Positions 20,906-29,429 of a DNA stretch of 64,000 nucleotides are shown here, one piece after another. The position numbers were made by a program, and so were the translations under genes. How positions within the stretch are numbered: position 1 is the first letter of the stretch; the number at the start of each line of letters is the position of its first letter. Source of the stretch: Ignavibacteriales bacterium (GTDB lineage: Bacteria > Bacteroidota > Ignavibacteria > Ignavibacteriales > Melioribacteraceae); the NCBI GenBank assembly GCA_016177735.1, contig JACOUS010000020.1:26921-90920 (forward strand), in the 5' to 3' direction. The notes beneath the pieces are model-generated. The model worked only from the letters and a program-made list of their open reading frames with translations, was not told the DNA's origin and did not search any database.

Positions 20906-22111
20906 TTAATGTGAGACAGTTCTTGTTTCCCATGTAGCGTATTTACTAACAAGTATCCACTCGCCGCCTAATGTGTAAGGATCACAATCGCATGGATTTT
21001 GATTTATACATTTGTAAGTATATATCCATTTCCTTTGAAACCAATTAAGCCATCCAGTTAGAAACGCATCCAAACAAAAAGTATCTAACCTTTCAAAATG
21101 GATAGAACCATTAGCAAAAAGCCAAAGTTTGTTCAAGCCAAGTGCATTTGCACTAGAAAACAAAGTACGATATTCTATATCGCAATCAAGTGGAAACGGT
21201 GCATCATAGTCTCTATCCAAATGGATCCACTGAAAAATAACATTACTATCGCCATAGTGATCTTTAAGGAATGTCCAATTCTCACTCTGGTCACAAACAT
21301 TATTAAAAGGTCCACCTTCATACGCTGTGAAAGAAATGTACGTATTACTCGTTTGATTTAAGAATGACAAGTAGTCATAAGTGATGCCCGAAATCGAATA
21401 CCTACCAGCCGAGCTCCCAACTATATATTTAGAAGAGGGGTTATAAGAGCTGATGTAAATACTAGAATTAACTAAATAACTTACTGATGATCCATGTTCA
21501 AGTGGTTCATCAGTATAGTAATATGCAAAATTTCTGAATTCATTTAGGGATGTCCATGTATAAACTGGCCAAGGGTTACAATACATGAGATTATTTTCTT
21601 TAGAATAGCCAACCGCTATTGCATCATTTATTCTTTGTATTGTCTCGGTCATACTATTGTTTGTTGGCCATGTGACGAGTAGTTCACTAAACCCATAATA
21701 ATTTTTATACTTATCTACCCAATAATAACTCCAGTCGTTTGGCCAAATACCTATAGTTTTGCCTGGAGCGGGGATGTATTTCTCTAATACCCAATAATCC
21801 ACATCCTTCTGACAAGAACTTTGTGCGTACGGCTCTATTATTGTACCGTCTTTATTTTTTGTTGTGTCTTTATCCTTGTCTTTTGTTTTAGTGGAATCTT
21901 TCTTTGTAGAATCAGAAGTAACACTAAAATTAATTTTTGCTGCATTGCCTGTTTTTGATAAACTGATTTTACTTTTTACTTCTGTTTGCTCGGTTGGTTT
22001 TTCTTCTGAACAATAATTAAAAAATAGAACTGCAACTACCGCAAAAAAGAAGCGAACGCATGATTACATGGATGAATGTTTGCATGAAAAGGAATTAGTT
22101 GATTTGTGCAT
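20906..22111 (-). pseudogene. secreted lipoprotein gene with an early in-frame TAA
   Basis: Reading from ATG 22111 gives MHKSTNSFSCKHSSM, then TAA at 22064-22066. The same frame then stays open for 385 codons. The part after the stop holds a hydrophobic signal (VRFFFAVVAVLFFNYC), a Lys/Asp/Thr-rich linker and a C-terminal domain of about 300 residues. The gene at 50831 has the same start without the stop, with CAT where TAA stands here, so this is a nonsense change. The C-terminal 298 residues can still be made from GTG 21802 but would lack the signal. The C-terminal domain is not recognised. It has GIWPNDWSYYWVDKYK and FAYYYTDEPLEHG, which hint at a barrel-type glycosidase fold, but this is a guess. 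Confidence 0.65.
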
Positions 22112-22169
22112 TTGCCCTCCGACTTAGTATTTGAGTTGATAAGTACAGAAGCAAATTCACACATTACCG

Positions 22170-22202
22170 TTTAAATTGCAATGGTAAATTTTGTCTTTAT
22201 TA
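22170..22202 (-). promoter_or_regulatory. conserved upstream block of the lipoprotein cassette, copy 1
   Basis: 33 bases upstream of the 22111 start match 50742-50774 at 29 of 33 positions, in the same orientation and at a similar distance from the lipoprotein ATG. Its core, AATTTACCATTG, holds TACCATTG, one base off the TAnnTTTG promoter element. It is probably the cassette promoter. Confidence 0.5.
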
Positions 22203-22359
22203 GACTTTATATCTGAAGATCATTTTCAAATATTCATGAGAGCTTCATACAAAATTTTGATTTCTATTCTAGAAAGGTTCTGAAAATATTGAAGTCATAT
22301 CACTGTAAAGCGATTTACAATTCACTTCATTATATTGAATCAAACAATTTTGTAACTGA

Positions 22360-22824
22360 ATGCCCGCAAATTTTCGAAAGCTATTGTTCATAATTTTATT
22401 TGCCGCGTTATTGCACGGCTGCGGTTCCGCACCGCGTTTTACTTCGCGGACTGAAAAAGCACACACCACCGAAACAAATCCGCCAAAAGAAAATTTGGAT
22501 GTTTACAAAAATTATCCGCCGCTCGAAATTGTTTACGGAACTGCATCCTTTTATGCCGATAAATACAACGGCAGAATTACATTCAACGGCGAAGTTTACG
22601 ATATGAACGAAATTTCCGCGGCACATCCTTCATACAAAATGAATACGATCGTGCGGATTACAAATCTTGCAAACAACAAAAGTGTGATTGTACGAATTAA
22701 CGACCGGATGCCTTTTCGCGAAGATAGAATAATTGATCTTTCGCTCGGCACGGCAAAAGAACTCGATTTTGTAAAAGAAGGTTTGGCGGATATAAAACTC
22801 GAAGTACTTAAATGGGGCGAATGA
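22360..22824 (+). CDS. RlpA-like septal ring lipoprotein (double-psi beta-barrel)
   Basis: This 154-residue lipoprotein has a signal ending LLHGCGSAP, a good lipobox. The RlpA-like double-psi barrel follows (about residues 58-150): YGTASFYADKYNGRITFNGE, then EISAAHPSYKMNTIVRITN and the conserved VRINDRMPFREDRIIDLS. RlpA proteins bind or cleave peptidoglycan lacking side peptides at the septum. Catalytic activity is not assured for all members. There is no SPOR domain at the C-terminus, so this is the short form. The upstream gap to 22111 holds only the conserved cassette block and no gene. Confidence 0.85.
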   Translation: MPANFRKLLFIILFAALLHGCGSAPRFTSRTEKAHTTETNPPKENLDVYKNYPPLEIVYGTASFYADKYNGRITFNGEVYDMNEISAAHPSYKMNTIVRITNLANNKSVIVRINDRMPFREDRIIDLSLGTAKELDFVKEGLADIKLEVLKWGE

Positions 22825-22860
22825 AAAACGTCTCAAAAATTTTTTTGTGATTCATTGCTG

Positions 22861-22945
22861 CGACTTGATGTCCTCGAGTCTTCGTGGCAAAAAGTAACTT
22901 AAGGAAAGCCATTATCGCCGCGAAGACTCAAAGACATTAAGAAAA
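22861..22945. repeat. intergenic inverted repeat
   Basis: GAGTCTTCG and CGAAGACTC form an inverted pair within a stretch containing CGCGAAGACTCAAAGACATTAAG-like wording. It lies between convergent genes and may act as a weak terminator. A related phrase (CGCAAAG, GCGAAG, CATTGCG) is seen at 48833-48887. Confidence 0.4.
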
Positions 22946-22974
22946 AATTATAATAGAATTTTTTGACAGAATAC

Positions 22975-23763
22975 TTATCTCACAAATTTCCACCAGTAGA
23001 AATAATGATCTTCAAGTTCTGCAACAGCCGGCATCGGGAAAAATTTTAGTTCATTGCCGGCGGCAAACCAGAAACCGTGACGCAAAAATTTGTACGAGAT
23101 ATCATAAAGCAATCCGCCGAGACTGATTGTTTTAGTAAGCTTGCCCGGATGATCTATCAGTTCGGTAATGCAGTCATAAAGGCGGTACGGATTTACACCC
23201 GGCAATTCGATGTGATAAATTTCTTTATTCTTATTGCTTGCCAGAAAATGATCAACATCAAAATCGATTTGAGTGAAAAGAATTTTCGGCGCACCTTTCG
23301 CCTTTTGTGTCGTGATGAATTTTCCAAATTCTCTTTGATCTTTGTTTGATGCAACAAGCGTATCGAGCGGACAAATTTCCTGATAGATTCTGATTTTGCC
23401 CGGCTGGTTGTATGCAGTGTAATCTTCCGATTTTAACGGAAGAACTTTCCCGTTTGTTGTAACGAGGTACAAAGTTTTTATTGCCGAAAGATCGATATGC
23501 TCGAGAACATTGTAGGAAGAAATGTATTTGGTTTTCTTCGGTTCGCCGTTTTCGTGGGGAACTGTTTCGTTAAGATATTTATCTATTTCAAAGTAATTGT
23601 TGCGGTAGTTTAAATCTATTTCGGCAAAAATAACTTTGCCGCTGAAATGCTTTGCACTGCCGGTTGTGTAGTGCTCGCCGAAATGTTCGGGATCCAGTTG
23701 TGAGGCAACCAAGGCATTGTTCGGAAATACAATCATATAAAGATGTTTTTCGTTGATGGGCAT
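22975..23763 (-). CDS. hypothetical protein with an internally duplicated domain
   Basis: I do not recognise this 262-residue cytoplasmic protein. Two similar units can be seen. The first spans about residues 8-64 (YMIVFPNNALVASQ, FGEHYTTGSAKHFSGKVIFA, EIDLN). The second spans about 125-180 (CPLDTLVASNKDQREFGKF, GAPKILFTQIDFD). The shared pattern is LVAS, then FG, then T, then K-V/I-LF/FA, then QID/EID. The C-terminal part (YRLYDCITELIDHPGKL, FWFAAGNELKFFPMP) is unlike the repeats. It has no signal or membrane segment. It is monocistronic, divergent from the redox cluster. Confidence 0.65.
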   Translation of the reverse strand: MPINEKHLYMIVFPNNALVASQLDPEHFGEHYTTGSAKHFSGKVIFAEIDLNYRNNYFEIDKYLNETVPHENGEPKKTKYISSYNVLEHIDLSAIKTLYLVTTNGKVLPLKSEDYTAYNQPGKIRIYQEICPLDTLVASNKDQREFGKFITTQKAKGAPKILFTQIDFDVDHFLASNKNKEIYHIELPGVNPYRLYDCITELIDHPGKLTKTISLGGLLYDISYKFLRHGFWFAAGNELKFFPMPAVAELEDHYFYWWKFVR

Positions 23764-23880
23764 TATTACTCCATTTATTTGAAGGTTGATTCAAAACTAT
23801 TAAAAGAGTGTTTTAAGAGCAAGCCGCATGAATCCTTTACATCATAATTTCATCTTATGTTACAAATATTTGGAGCAACA

Positions 23881-24537
23881 ATGTATTTGGATGATCAAAT
23901 AAAAACCGAACTAAAGAAACAATTATCGGTTCTTACAAAGAATGTAAAAATGATTTTCTTTACGCAAGAACTTGAATGCCAGTACTGCAGCGAAACAAAA
24001 GCTATTCTAACAGAACTCTCGGAAGTATCCGACAAACTTACTTTGGAAGTAAAAAATTTTGTTGTTGATAAAACCGATGCGGAAAAATTCGGTGTTGATA
24101 AAATTCCGGCTACGGTTCTGCTCGATGAAAGCGACAAAGGTTACGGAATAATATTTTACGGTATTCCGAGCGGATATGAATTTGCTTCTCTGCTTGAAGA
24201 CATCAAAATGCTCGGTACAGGCAAAACCGGATTCAGCGAAGAGTTTGAATCACAAGTAAAAAACATTAATGATGAAGTTCACATGCAAGTTTTTGTAACA
24301 CCCACTTGCCCGCACTGTCCGCAAGCAGTTGTTACCGCACATAAATTTGCATACTTGAACGATAAAATAAAAAGCGATATGGTTGAAGCGACTGAGTTTC
24401 CTCACCTTTCGCAAAAATATAATGTGCGCGGAGTGCCGAGAACTGTAATAAATGAAAATACGTTTATTGAAGGTGCGGCGCCCGAACAAATGGTTTTTGA
24501 TAAAATGAAAGAAGCATTAAATGCGGTAACTGCATGA
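23881..24537 (+). CDS. protein disulfide oxidoreductase-like protein with two thioredoxin folds
   Basis: From ATG 23881, preceded by TTGGAGCAACA, the protein has 218 residues. It holds two thioredoxin/glutaredoxin units, each with a CxxC: Cys33-Cys36 (LECQYCSETK) and Cys143-Cys146 (TPTCPHCPQ). The cis-proline loops KIPATVL and GVPRTVIN are also present. This matches the PDO/NrdH-like redoxin family that is reduced by thioredoxin reductase-type enzymes. It leads a tight four-gene cluster: the next gene overlaps by ATGA, then DUF1858-like and TlpA-like genes follow. That suggests a shared thiol-redox role. Confidence 0.88.
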   Translation: MYLDDQIKTELKKQLSVLTKNVKMIFFTQELECQYCSETKAILTELSEVSDKLTLEVKNFVVDKTDAEKFGVDKIPATVLLDESDKGYGIIFYGIPSGYEFASLLEDIKMLGTGKTGFSEEFESQVKNINDEVHMQVFVTPTCPHCPQAVVTAHKFAYLNDKIKSDMVEATEFPHLSQKYNVRGVPRTVINENTFIEGAAPEQMVFDKMKEALNAVTA

Positions 24538-24761
24538 CGTTGAATTCAAAAACAATATTAAAAAAATCCGGGATTGTTTTAGCCGGCGCAGCTTTGGGAT
24601 ATGCTTATTATTATTTCATCGGATGCTCAAGCGGCTCGTGCCCTATTACAAGCAATCCGTACATCTCTACTTTTTACGGTGCGTTGATCGGCTTCATACT
24701 TATATTCCCAACAAAGAAAAAAGAAAATGGCGGAGCAGAAAAAAATAACCCGGCAAATTGA
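24534..24761 (+). CDS. DUF6132-like small membrane protein
   Basis: The 75-residue protein has two hydrophobic segments (GIVLAGAALGYAYYYFIGC and FYGALIGFILIFP) and the central motif GCSSGSCPITSNP between them, with two cysteines. This matches the DUF6132 pattern as I know it. Its start overlaps the upstream redoxin stop, and the next gene starts inside its 3' end, so the three are probably translated together. The cysteines and the redox neighbours suggest a membrane thiol or sulfur role, but no activity is known. Confidence 0.75.
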   Translation: MTLNSKTILKKSGIVLAGAALGYAYYYFIGCSSGSCPITSNPYISTFYGALIGFILIFPTKKKENGGAEKNNPAN

Positions 24762-24969
24762 AATCGAAGAGCTCGTTAACTTACTTCCGCAATCTGTTTC
24801 TTATTTGATGGAAAAAGGAATCCGCTGTCTGCGGTGCGGCGAACCAATTTGGGGAACGCTCGAATCGGCTTCAAAAGAGAAAGGATTCAACGAAAACGAA
24901 ATTGAAATTTTTGTTGATGAATTAAACCTGCTGTTGGAGAATTCTTATTCCCTTCGGGATAATCAATAG
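24727..24969 (+). CDS. DUF1858-like redox-associated protein
   Basis: The 80-residue protein resembles DUF1858/hybrid-cluster-associated disulfide domains: IEELVNLLPQSVSYLMEKGI followed by RCLRCGEPIWGTLESASKEK. The CLRC motif gives a CxxC pair. These small domains often accompany Fe-S, sulfur or redox proteins. It overlaps the preceding gene by 35 bases in another frame and precedes the TlpA-like gene by about 35 bases. Confidence 0.75.
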   Translation: MAEQKKITRQIEIEELVNLLPQSVSYLMEKGIRCLRCGEPIWGTLESASKEKGFNENEIEIFVDELNLLLENSYSLRDNQ

Positions 24970-25004
24970 AATTATTATTTTTGCACACAAACATTGAGGT
25001 GGAA

Positions 25005-25610
25005 ATGAGCAGCACAAAAAAGATAGACAATAAAAATTCCGGCGGACAAACATTAGGCTTAACAAAAAAACAGAGAAGCTGGATCTACACGGGATTTTTC
25101 ATCGGCGTAATTTTATTATTGTTTGTAATCAATAACAGCGGCAGTGAACCCGAACAAGGTCCGTATCCGCCGAATTATGTTCCGGCAGCTCAGAAGAGTA
25201 CAACACAAGCGCCTGATTTTTCTTTGATGACTACAGACGGCAAGACTCTTAAACTTTCCGATCTGAAAGGGAAAGTTGTGGTTCTCGATTTCTGGGCAAC
25301 GTGGTGCCCGCCGTGCAGAAAAGGAATTCCCGATCTCATCGATATTAAAAAACGTTACGGCTCAAAAGGAGTCGAGATTGTCGGAATCTCTCTTGATTTG
25401 GAAACGAAACCGGATGTTGTTCCGTTCATGAAAAATTATGGGATTAATTATCCCATTGTTTACGCTGATAATGCTATTGTAAATAATTACGGTGGAATTA
25501 ATTCTATACCGACTACTTTTGTTATTGATAAACAAGGTAAAATTGCCGCAAGCTACGTGGGGCTATACCCAAAAGTTACATACGAAAATCTCATCAAAAA
25601 GTTGCTTTGA
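25005..25610 (+). CDS. TlpA/ResA-type membrane-anchored thioredoxin
   Basis: From ATG 25005, with GAGGTGGAA upstream, the protein has 201 residues. An N-terminal membrane anchor (residues about 25-43, SWIYTGFFIGVILLLFVINN) precedes an exported thioredoxin domain. The active site is WATWCPPCRKG (Cys101-Cys104) and the cis-proline is in SIPTTFVIDKQGKIAA. This AhpC/TSA-Redoxin type reduces or resolves disulfides outside the membrane, for example in cytochrome c maturation. It closes the redoxin/DUF6132/DUF1858 cluster. A TTG start at 24981 is possible but has a worse context. Confidence 0.9.
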   Translation: MSSTKKIDNKNSGGQTLGLTKKQRSWIYTGFFIGVILLLFVINNSGSEPEQGPYPPNYVPAAQKSTTQAPDFSLMTTDGKTLKLSDLKGKVVVLDFWATWCPPCRKGIPDLIDIKKRYGSKGVEIVGISLDLETKPDVVPFMKNYGINYPIVYADNAIVNNYGGINSIPTTFVIDKQGKIAASYVGLYPKVTYENLIKKLL

Positions 25611-25621
25611 TTTGATATTCC

Positions 25622-25682
25622 GAGTGAAGCGAAGAGTTTTCTTACTCAAAATCTTTGAGATTCTTCGCTTCGCTCAGAATTA
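25622..25682. repeat. intergenic inverted repeat between convergent genes
   Basis: GAGTGAAGCGAAGAGTTTT at the left is nearly the inverse of GAGATTCTTCGCTTCGCTC at the right. The hairpin ends both the TlpA-like gene and the DUF971 gene. It looks like a dispersed palindromic element reused as a terminator. Confidence 0.5.
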
Positions 25683-25688
25683 AATGAA

Positions 25689-26039
25689 TTAATGGTGGTG
25701 ATCAAAATCCTGATGAAGATTATCGCGCACTTCCCAATACTCACCGAATCTCAAAAGTAAATCCCACGGATAAATTCCGTAATCGTAACCGTCTTTCCAT
25801 TTTATTTGAATCGCGTAATTGCCAACCGGCTCGATCTTTTCGATTTCATATCCTTCCGGTTTAACTGTCTGCTTCGCCGGAGGTGCGTAATGTTTCCAAA
25901 GAATTGTTTCGCCTTTGCTGCCCGCATCGGGCGATTCATCGCGTAAAAATTTTAACGGATACTTATAAGTTTTTCCGTTGTCCCAAACTATTTCAAGATA
26001 TTCTTGTTTGTGCAATTTTATTTTTGTCGGTTGCGCCAT
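25689..26039 (-). CDS. DUF971 (gamma-butyrobetaine hydroxylase-like N-terminal) domain protein
   Basis: The 116-residue protein has the DUF971 pattern: KIKLHKQEYLEIVWDNGKTY, then YPLKFLRDESPDA, and near the end YAIQIKWKDGYDYGIYPWDLL. Stand-alone bacterial DUF971 proteins often sit near Fe-S assembly or Mrp-type genes. No catalytic dioxygenase domain is attached. It ends in a His-rich tail (HQDFDHHH). It is convergent with the redox cluster. Confidence 0.85.
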   Translation of the reverse strand: MAQPTKIKLHKQEYLEIVWDNGKTYKYPLKFLRDESPDAGSKGETILWKHYAPPAKQTVKPEGYEIEKIEPVGNYAIQIKWKDGYDYGIYPWDLLLRFGEYWEVRDNLHQDFDHHH

Positions 26040-26139
26040 TGCCTTGATCCTGGATGTTTATCCGCAAAACTCCTTCGAGGATGCTGGATGATTTTTATAT
26101 TAAAATATTTTCATAAGAATTACTGCATAATTTTTGCTG

Positions 26140-26222
26140 AAAAAGAGAATAGTTAATCCGCGAAAATCCGCCTAATCAGAGCTTGCCCGCCGCTTGCTGG
26201 CGGGTTATCAGCGTTCTATTTC
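26140..26222. repeat. intergenic repeat with CCCGCC/GGCGGG hairpin
   Basis: Inside the 263-base gap, AATCCGCGAAAATCCGCCTAA is followed by a GC-rich hairpin (CCCGCC, loop GCTTGCT, GGCGGG) and then TTATCAGCGTTCTATTT. The base composition differs from the surroundings. It looks like an interspersed repeat. No gene is seen in this gap. Confidence 0.4.
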
Positions 26223-26302
26223 TTTTAGGAATTTCGCTTCGGCAATTTTTCAGAACATGGATACTATTAGAACATCTCGTTATGAAAAAGAGTTTTCAAA
26301 AT

Positions 26303-27628
26303 TTAATCGAGTGCACACAAATCATAAGTAACCATCGATTTGATAACTTTTACCGGCGGAATTTTTTTGTTGGAAATTTTTACAGCGTCGGTAATTTTTT
26401 TCTTTGCATGGTTCACAGCATCTTTTTTATTTGTAAATATTTCAGCAATCAACTCCCCTTTTTTCACTTTCTGTCCGATCTTCGGATAGAAAATTATTCC
26501 GGCTTTAGGATCAATTTTATCTTCCATTACAAATCTGCCGGCGCCCAATTCAATTGATGCCATACCGAGTTCGAACGAATTTATTTCTTTTACATATCCG
26601 TCTTTCCCGGCATAAATATCTTCTCGTATTTTTGATTTTGGATAGAGTTCCGGTTTTTTGATAAACGAAACATCACCGCCTTGCAGTTTTACAATCTCCA
26701 AAAATTTATCGAACGCTTTTCCCGATTCGATCATTTTTTTTGCGATCTCAATTCCTTCGGGGATTGATTTTGCTTTATCGCCGAGATGAATCATTGCACC
26801 CGATAAATTCAAACTCAATTCGAGAAGGTCATCAATTTTTTCGCCTTGCAAAATTTTTATCGATTCATAAACTTCGAGCCAGTTGCCGATATAATTTCCG
26901 AGCGGCTGATTCATATCCGTAATGTATGCAATCACTCTTTTGCCGAATGCTTTTGCAGTGTGTGTGAGAGAATCTGCAAGCGCCAAGGCATCTTCATGTC
27001 TTTTCATGAATGCGCCGGAACCGGTTTTAACATCAAGCACAAGTCCGTCAATTCCTTCGGCAAGTTTTTTGCTCATGATGCTCGCGGTAATGAACGGAAT
27101 CGATTCTACAGTGGCGGTAACATCGCGAAGTGCGTAGATCAATTTATCCGCCGGCGCAATTTCTTTTGTTTGTCCGGCAAGCACTGCACCGCATTTTTTT
27201 ATTATCGATTTATATTTACGAAGATCGACATCGGTTCTAAATCCGGGGATCGATTCCAATTTATCGAGTGTGCCGCCCGTATGCCCAAGTCCGCGTCCGC
27301 TGATCATCGGAACATTAACTCCGGCGGCGGCAACTACCGGCGCGAGAATCAATGAAGTTTTATCTCCAACTCCGCCGGTCGAGTGTTTATCAATTTTTCT
27401 TCCTTTGATTGAAGAGAGATCGATAACGATTCCGCTGTAGAGCATCGACTTTGTTAACGCGGCGGTTTCTTTTCTATCCAATCCTTTTAAAAAGCCCGCC
27501 ATCAAAAATGCGGAGAATTGATAACTCGGAATTTTTCCTCTCGTATAGCTTTGAACCAGGAAATCAATTTCATCAGCGGAAAGTTGTTTCCCCTCTCTTT
27601 TGTTTCTTATTAATTGAACTGCATTCAT
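26303..27628 (-). CDS. pyrimidine-nucleoside / thymidine phosphorylase
   Basis: This enzyme splits thymidine or uridine with phosphate to the base and (deoxy)ribose 1-phosphate. The 441-residue protein (start ATG 27628, with CGGAGAGAAG before it) carries the family signature: KHSTGGVGDKTSLILAP, then MISGRGLGHTGGTLDKLES, and GLVLDVKTGSGAFMKRHEDA. An all-alpha domain, a central alpha/beta domain and a C-terminal PYNP domain (AGKDGYVKEINSFELG, GQKVKKGELIAEIFTNK) follow in order. DeoA and Pdp cannot be told apart reliably by eye, so no symbol is given. Confidence 0.93.
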   Translation of the reverse strand: MNAVQLIRNKREGKQLSADEIDFLVQSYTRGKIPSYQFSAFLMAGFLKGLDRKETAALTKSMLYSGIVIDLSSIKGRKIDKHSTGGVGDKTSLILAPVVAAAGVNVPMISGRGLGHTGGTLDKLESIPGFRTDVDLRKYKSIIKKCGAVLAGQTKEIAPADKLIYALRDVTATVESIPFITASIMSKKLAEGIDGLVLDVKTGSGAFMKRHEDALALADSLTHTAKAFGKRVIAYITDMNQPLGNYIGNWLEVYESIKILQGEKIDDLLELSLNLSGAMIHLGDKAKSIPEGIEIAKKMIESGKAFDKFLEIVKLQGGDVSFIKKPELYPKSKIREDIYAGKDGYVKEINSFELGMASIELGAGRFVMEDKIDPKAGIIFYPKIGQKVKKGELIAEIFTNKKDAVNHAKKKITDAVKISNKKIPPVKVIKSMVTYDLCALD

Positions 27629-27712
27629 CTTCTCTCCGGACAACAATTTTTAGTGGTACAAAAATAACTGAACCGTCTTTAATACGGTAATGAATCTGTT
27701 AATCAAAATTAT

Positions 27713-27800
27713 TAGCACACAGATACAACTGATTAAACAAATTGAAACAGATCATAAAAACATTTTTTTTATCAGCTTGATCTGTACAATCAGTGTGCTA
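27713..27800. repeat. inverted repeat in the deoxynucleoside phosphorylase/pepT gap
   Basis: TAGCACAC (27713-27720) and GTGTGCTA (27793-27800) flank an AT-rich loop containing CAGATCATAAAAA and its inverse. It lies in the 303-base gap between divergent genes, which holds no gene. Confidence 0.4.
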
Positions 27801-27931
27801 TTTTGTTTAGTCTTCTTCAATTACCAAATATATTTTTCATAAATTATCAATCAACTAATTCATTGAATCTCATGCACAAATTCTATTAACTTTCTTGTCC
27901 AAAAATAAACCTTAATACAAAAGAGGTACAC

Positions 27932-29182
27932 ATGTTCGACTCCAATTACAAATTCACCGTAGTAGAGCGCTTTCTAAAATACGTAAAATATGAAACTACT
28001 TCCGATGAAGAATCAAAAACATTTCCGAGCGATCCTAAACAGCTTGAGTTGTCAAAGGCACTCGTTGAGGAATTAAAAGGAATCGGGATGAAAAATGTTG
28101 AGATGGATGAACACGGCTACGTTGTGGCAGAACTTTCTTCGAACACAACAAAGAAAGTTCCGGTGATCGGATTCATTTCGCATGTGGATACTTCTCCGGC
28201 AGTGAGCGGAAAAGATGTTAATCCGGTAATACACAAAAATTATAACGGCGGAGATATTGTTCTGCCGGCAGACGGGGCAAAAGTAATCGATGCCGCGGGC
28301 AACCCCGAATTAAAAGATATGATCGGTCTCGACATTATTACAACAGACGGGACAACATTGCTTGGCGCGGATGACAAAGCCGGCATCGCAGAAATTACGG
28401 ATGCAATGAATTACTTAATAACTCACCCCGAAATTAAACACGGAACAATCAAAGTTTGTTTTACCCCGGATGAAGAAGTTGGTCGCGGCACGGAAAAATT
28501 TGACGTAAAAAAATTTGGTGCCCGATATGCATACACAATCGACGGTTCGACTCGCGGCGAAGTTGAAACAGAAACATTCAGCGCTGATGCGGTTGTACTA
28601 AAATTCAACGGAAAGAATGTTCACCCCGGATACGCAAAAGGTAAAATGATTAACGCGGCAAAAATTGCCGCACGCTTTTTGGAAATGCTTCCTAAAGATT
28701 CTCTTTCACCGGAAACAACCGAAAAGAGAGAAGGATATGTTCACCCCACTTCAATCAGCGGTAATGAAACACAGACTATAATCAAATTTATCATCAGAGA
28801 TTTTGAAGCTGAGAAATTGAAAGTGTACGAAAAATTTTTGAAGGAACTTGTTGATAAAACCGTTGAACAATTTCCCGGCTCGAGTGCAGAGTTCGAAGTA
28901 ATTGAACAGTACAGAAATATGAAGTATATACTCGATAAATATCCGGAAGTTGAAGCATATGCAGTTGAATCGTTGAACAAACTTGGTATTGCGCCAATCA
29001 GGTCATCAATCCGCGGCGGCACAGACGGATCGCGTTTAAGTTATATGGGTCTGCCGACTCCAAATCTTTTTGCCGGCGGTCATAATTTTCATGCATACAC
29101 AGAATACGTGTGCATTCAGGATATGGAAGCTTCCGTAAAAAATATTGTTACGCTTGCACAAATTTGGGAAGAAAAAAGTTAG
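27932..29182 (+). CDS. pepT: peptidase T (tripeptide aminopeptidase)
   Basis: PepT is a cytoplasmic M20 zinc aminopeptidase that removes N-terminal residues from tripeptides. The 416-residue protein has the metal-site motifs in order: SHVDTSPAVSG (His84, Asp86), GADDKAGIAEI (Asp147), TPDEEVGRGTEKF (Glu181/182 pair) and FAGGHNFHAYTEYV near the C-terminus. RGGTDGSRLSYMGLPTPNL is also typical. Length matches E. coli PepT (about 408). The ATG follows AGAGGTACAC. A weak promoter-like TAACTTTC lies about 50 bases upstream. Confidence 0.95.
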   Translation: MFDSNYKFTVVERFLKYVKYETTSDEESKTFPSDPKQLELSKALVEELKGIGMKNVEMDEHGYVVAELSSNTTKKVPVIGFISHVDTSPAVSGKDVNPVIHKNYNGGDIVLPADGAKVIDAAGNPELKDMIGLDIITTDGTTLLGADDKAGIAEITDAMNYLITHPEIKHGTIKVCFTPDEEVGRGTEKFDVKKFGARYAYTIDGSTRGEVETETFSADAVVLKFNGKNVHPGYAKGKMINAAKIAARFLEMLPKDSLSPETTEKREGYVHPTSISGNETQTIIKFIIRDFEAEKLKVYEKFLKELVDKTVEQFPGSSAEFEVIEQYRNMKYILDKYPEVEAYAVESLNKLGIAPIRSSIRGGTDGSRLSYMGLPTPNLFAGGHNFHAYTEYVCIQDMEASVKNIVTLAQIWEEKS

Positions 29183-29216
29183 GCAATTGAAATTATTGAA
29201 TGGCATGTGATGAGAA

Positions 29217-29383
29217 TTGCCACGACTTTTCCAGAGTAAACGGGATCCCGCTTCGCGGTGATAAGTCGTGGTATTTTGAAGACAAAAAAAATAAAAGCGG
29301 CTTTAGCCGCAATTTGAATATCTAATTCTGGCTAAAGCCCAACTCTTTTTTTTTCGGTATCCACGACGTAAACTTCGTGGCAA
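29217..29383. repeat. composite palindromic element, copy 1 (167 bp)
   Basis: The element starts TTGCCACGACTT and ends CGTGGCAA, giving inverted ends. Inside are a hairpin CCACGACTT/AAGTCGTGG, a perfect palindrome GCGGCTTTAGCCGC (29297-29310), a GGCTAAAGCC unit and a terminal CCACGA/TCGTGG hairpin. The same order of units occurs at 63841-63971. It fills most of the gap between pepT and the CDF gene. Confidence 0.75.
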
Positions 29384-29429
29384 TTATTATGAGAAAAAAA
29401 TCAAATCATGAGCAGCAAACAAAACACAT

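Noticed and set aside
26846..27355. 169-codon plus-strand frame
   Set aside because: It lies wholly antisense to the pyrimidine-nucleoside phosphorylase, whose motifs are complete.
29217..29383. CRISPR-like array
   Set aside because: The repeats are palindromes of different sequence with no constant spacer; no cas gene is nearby.
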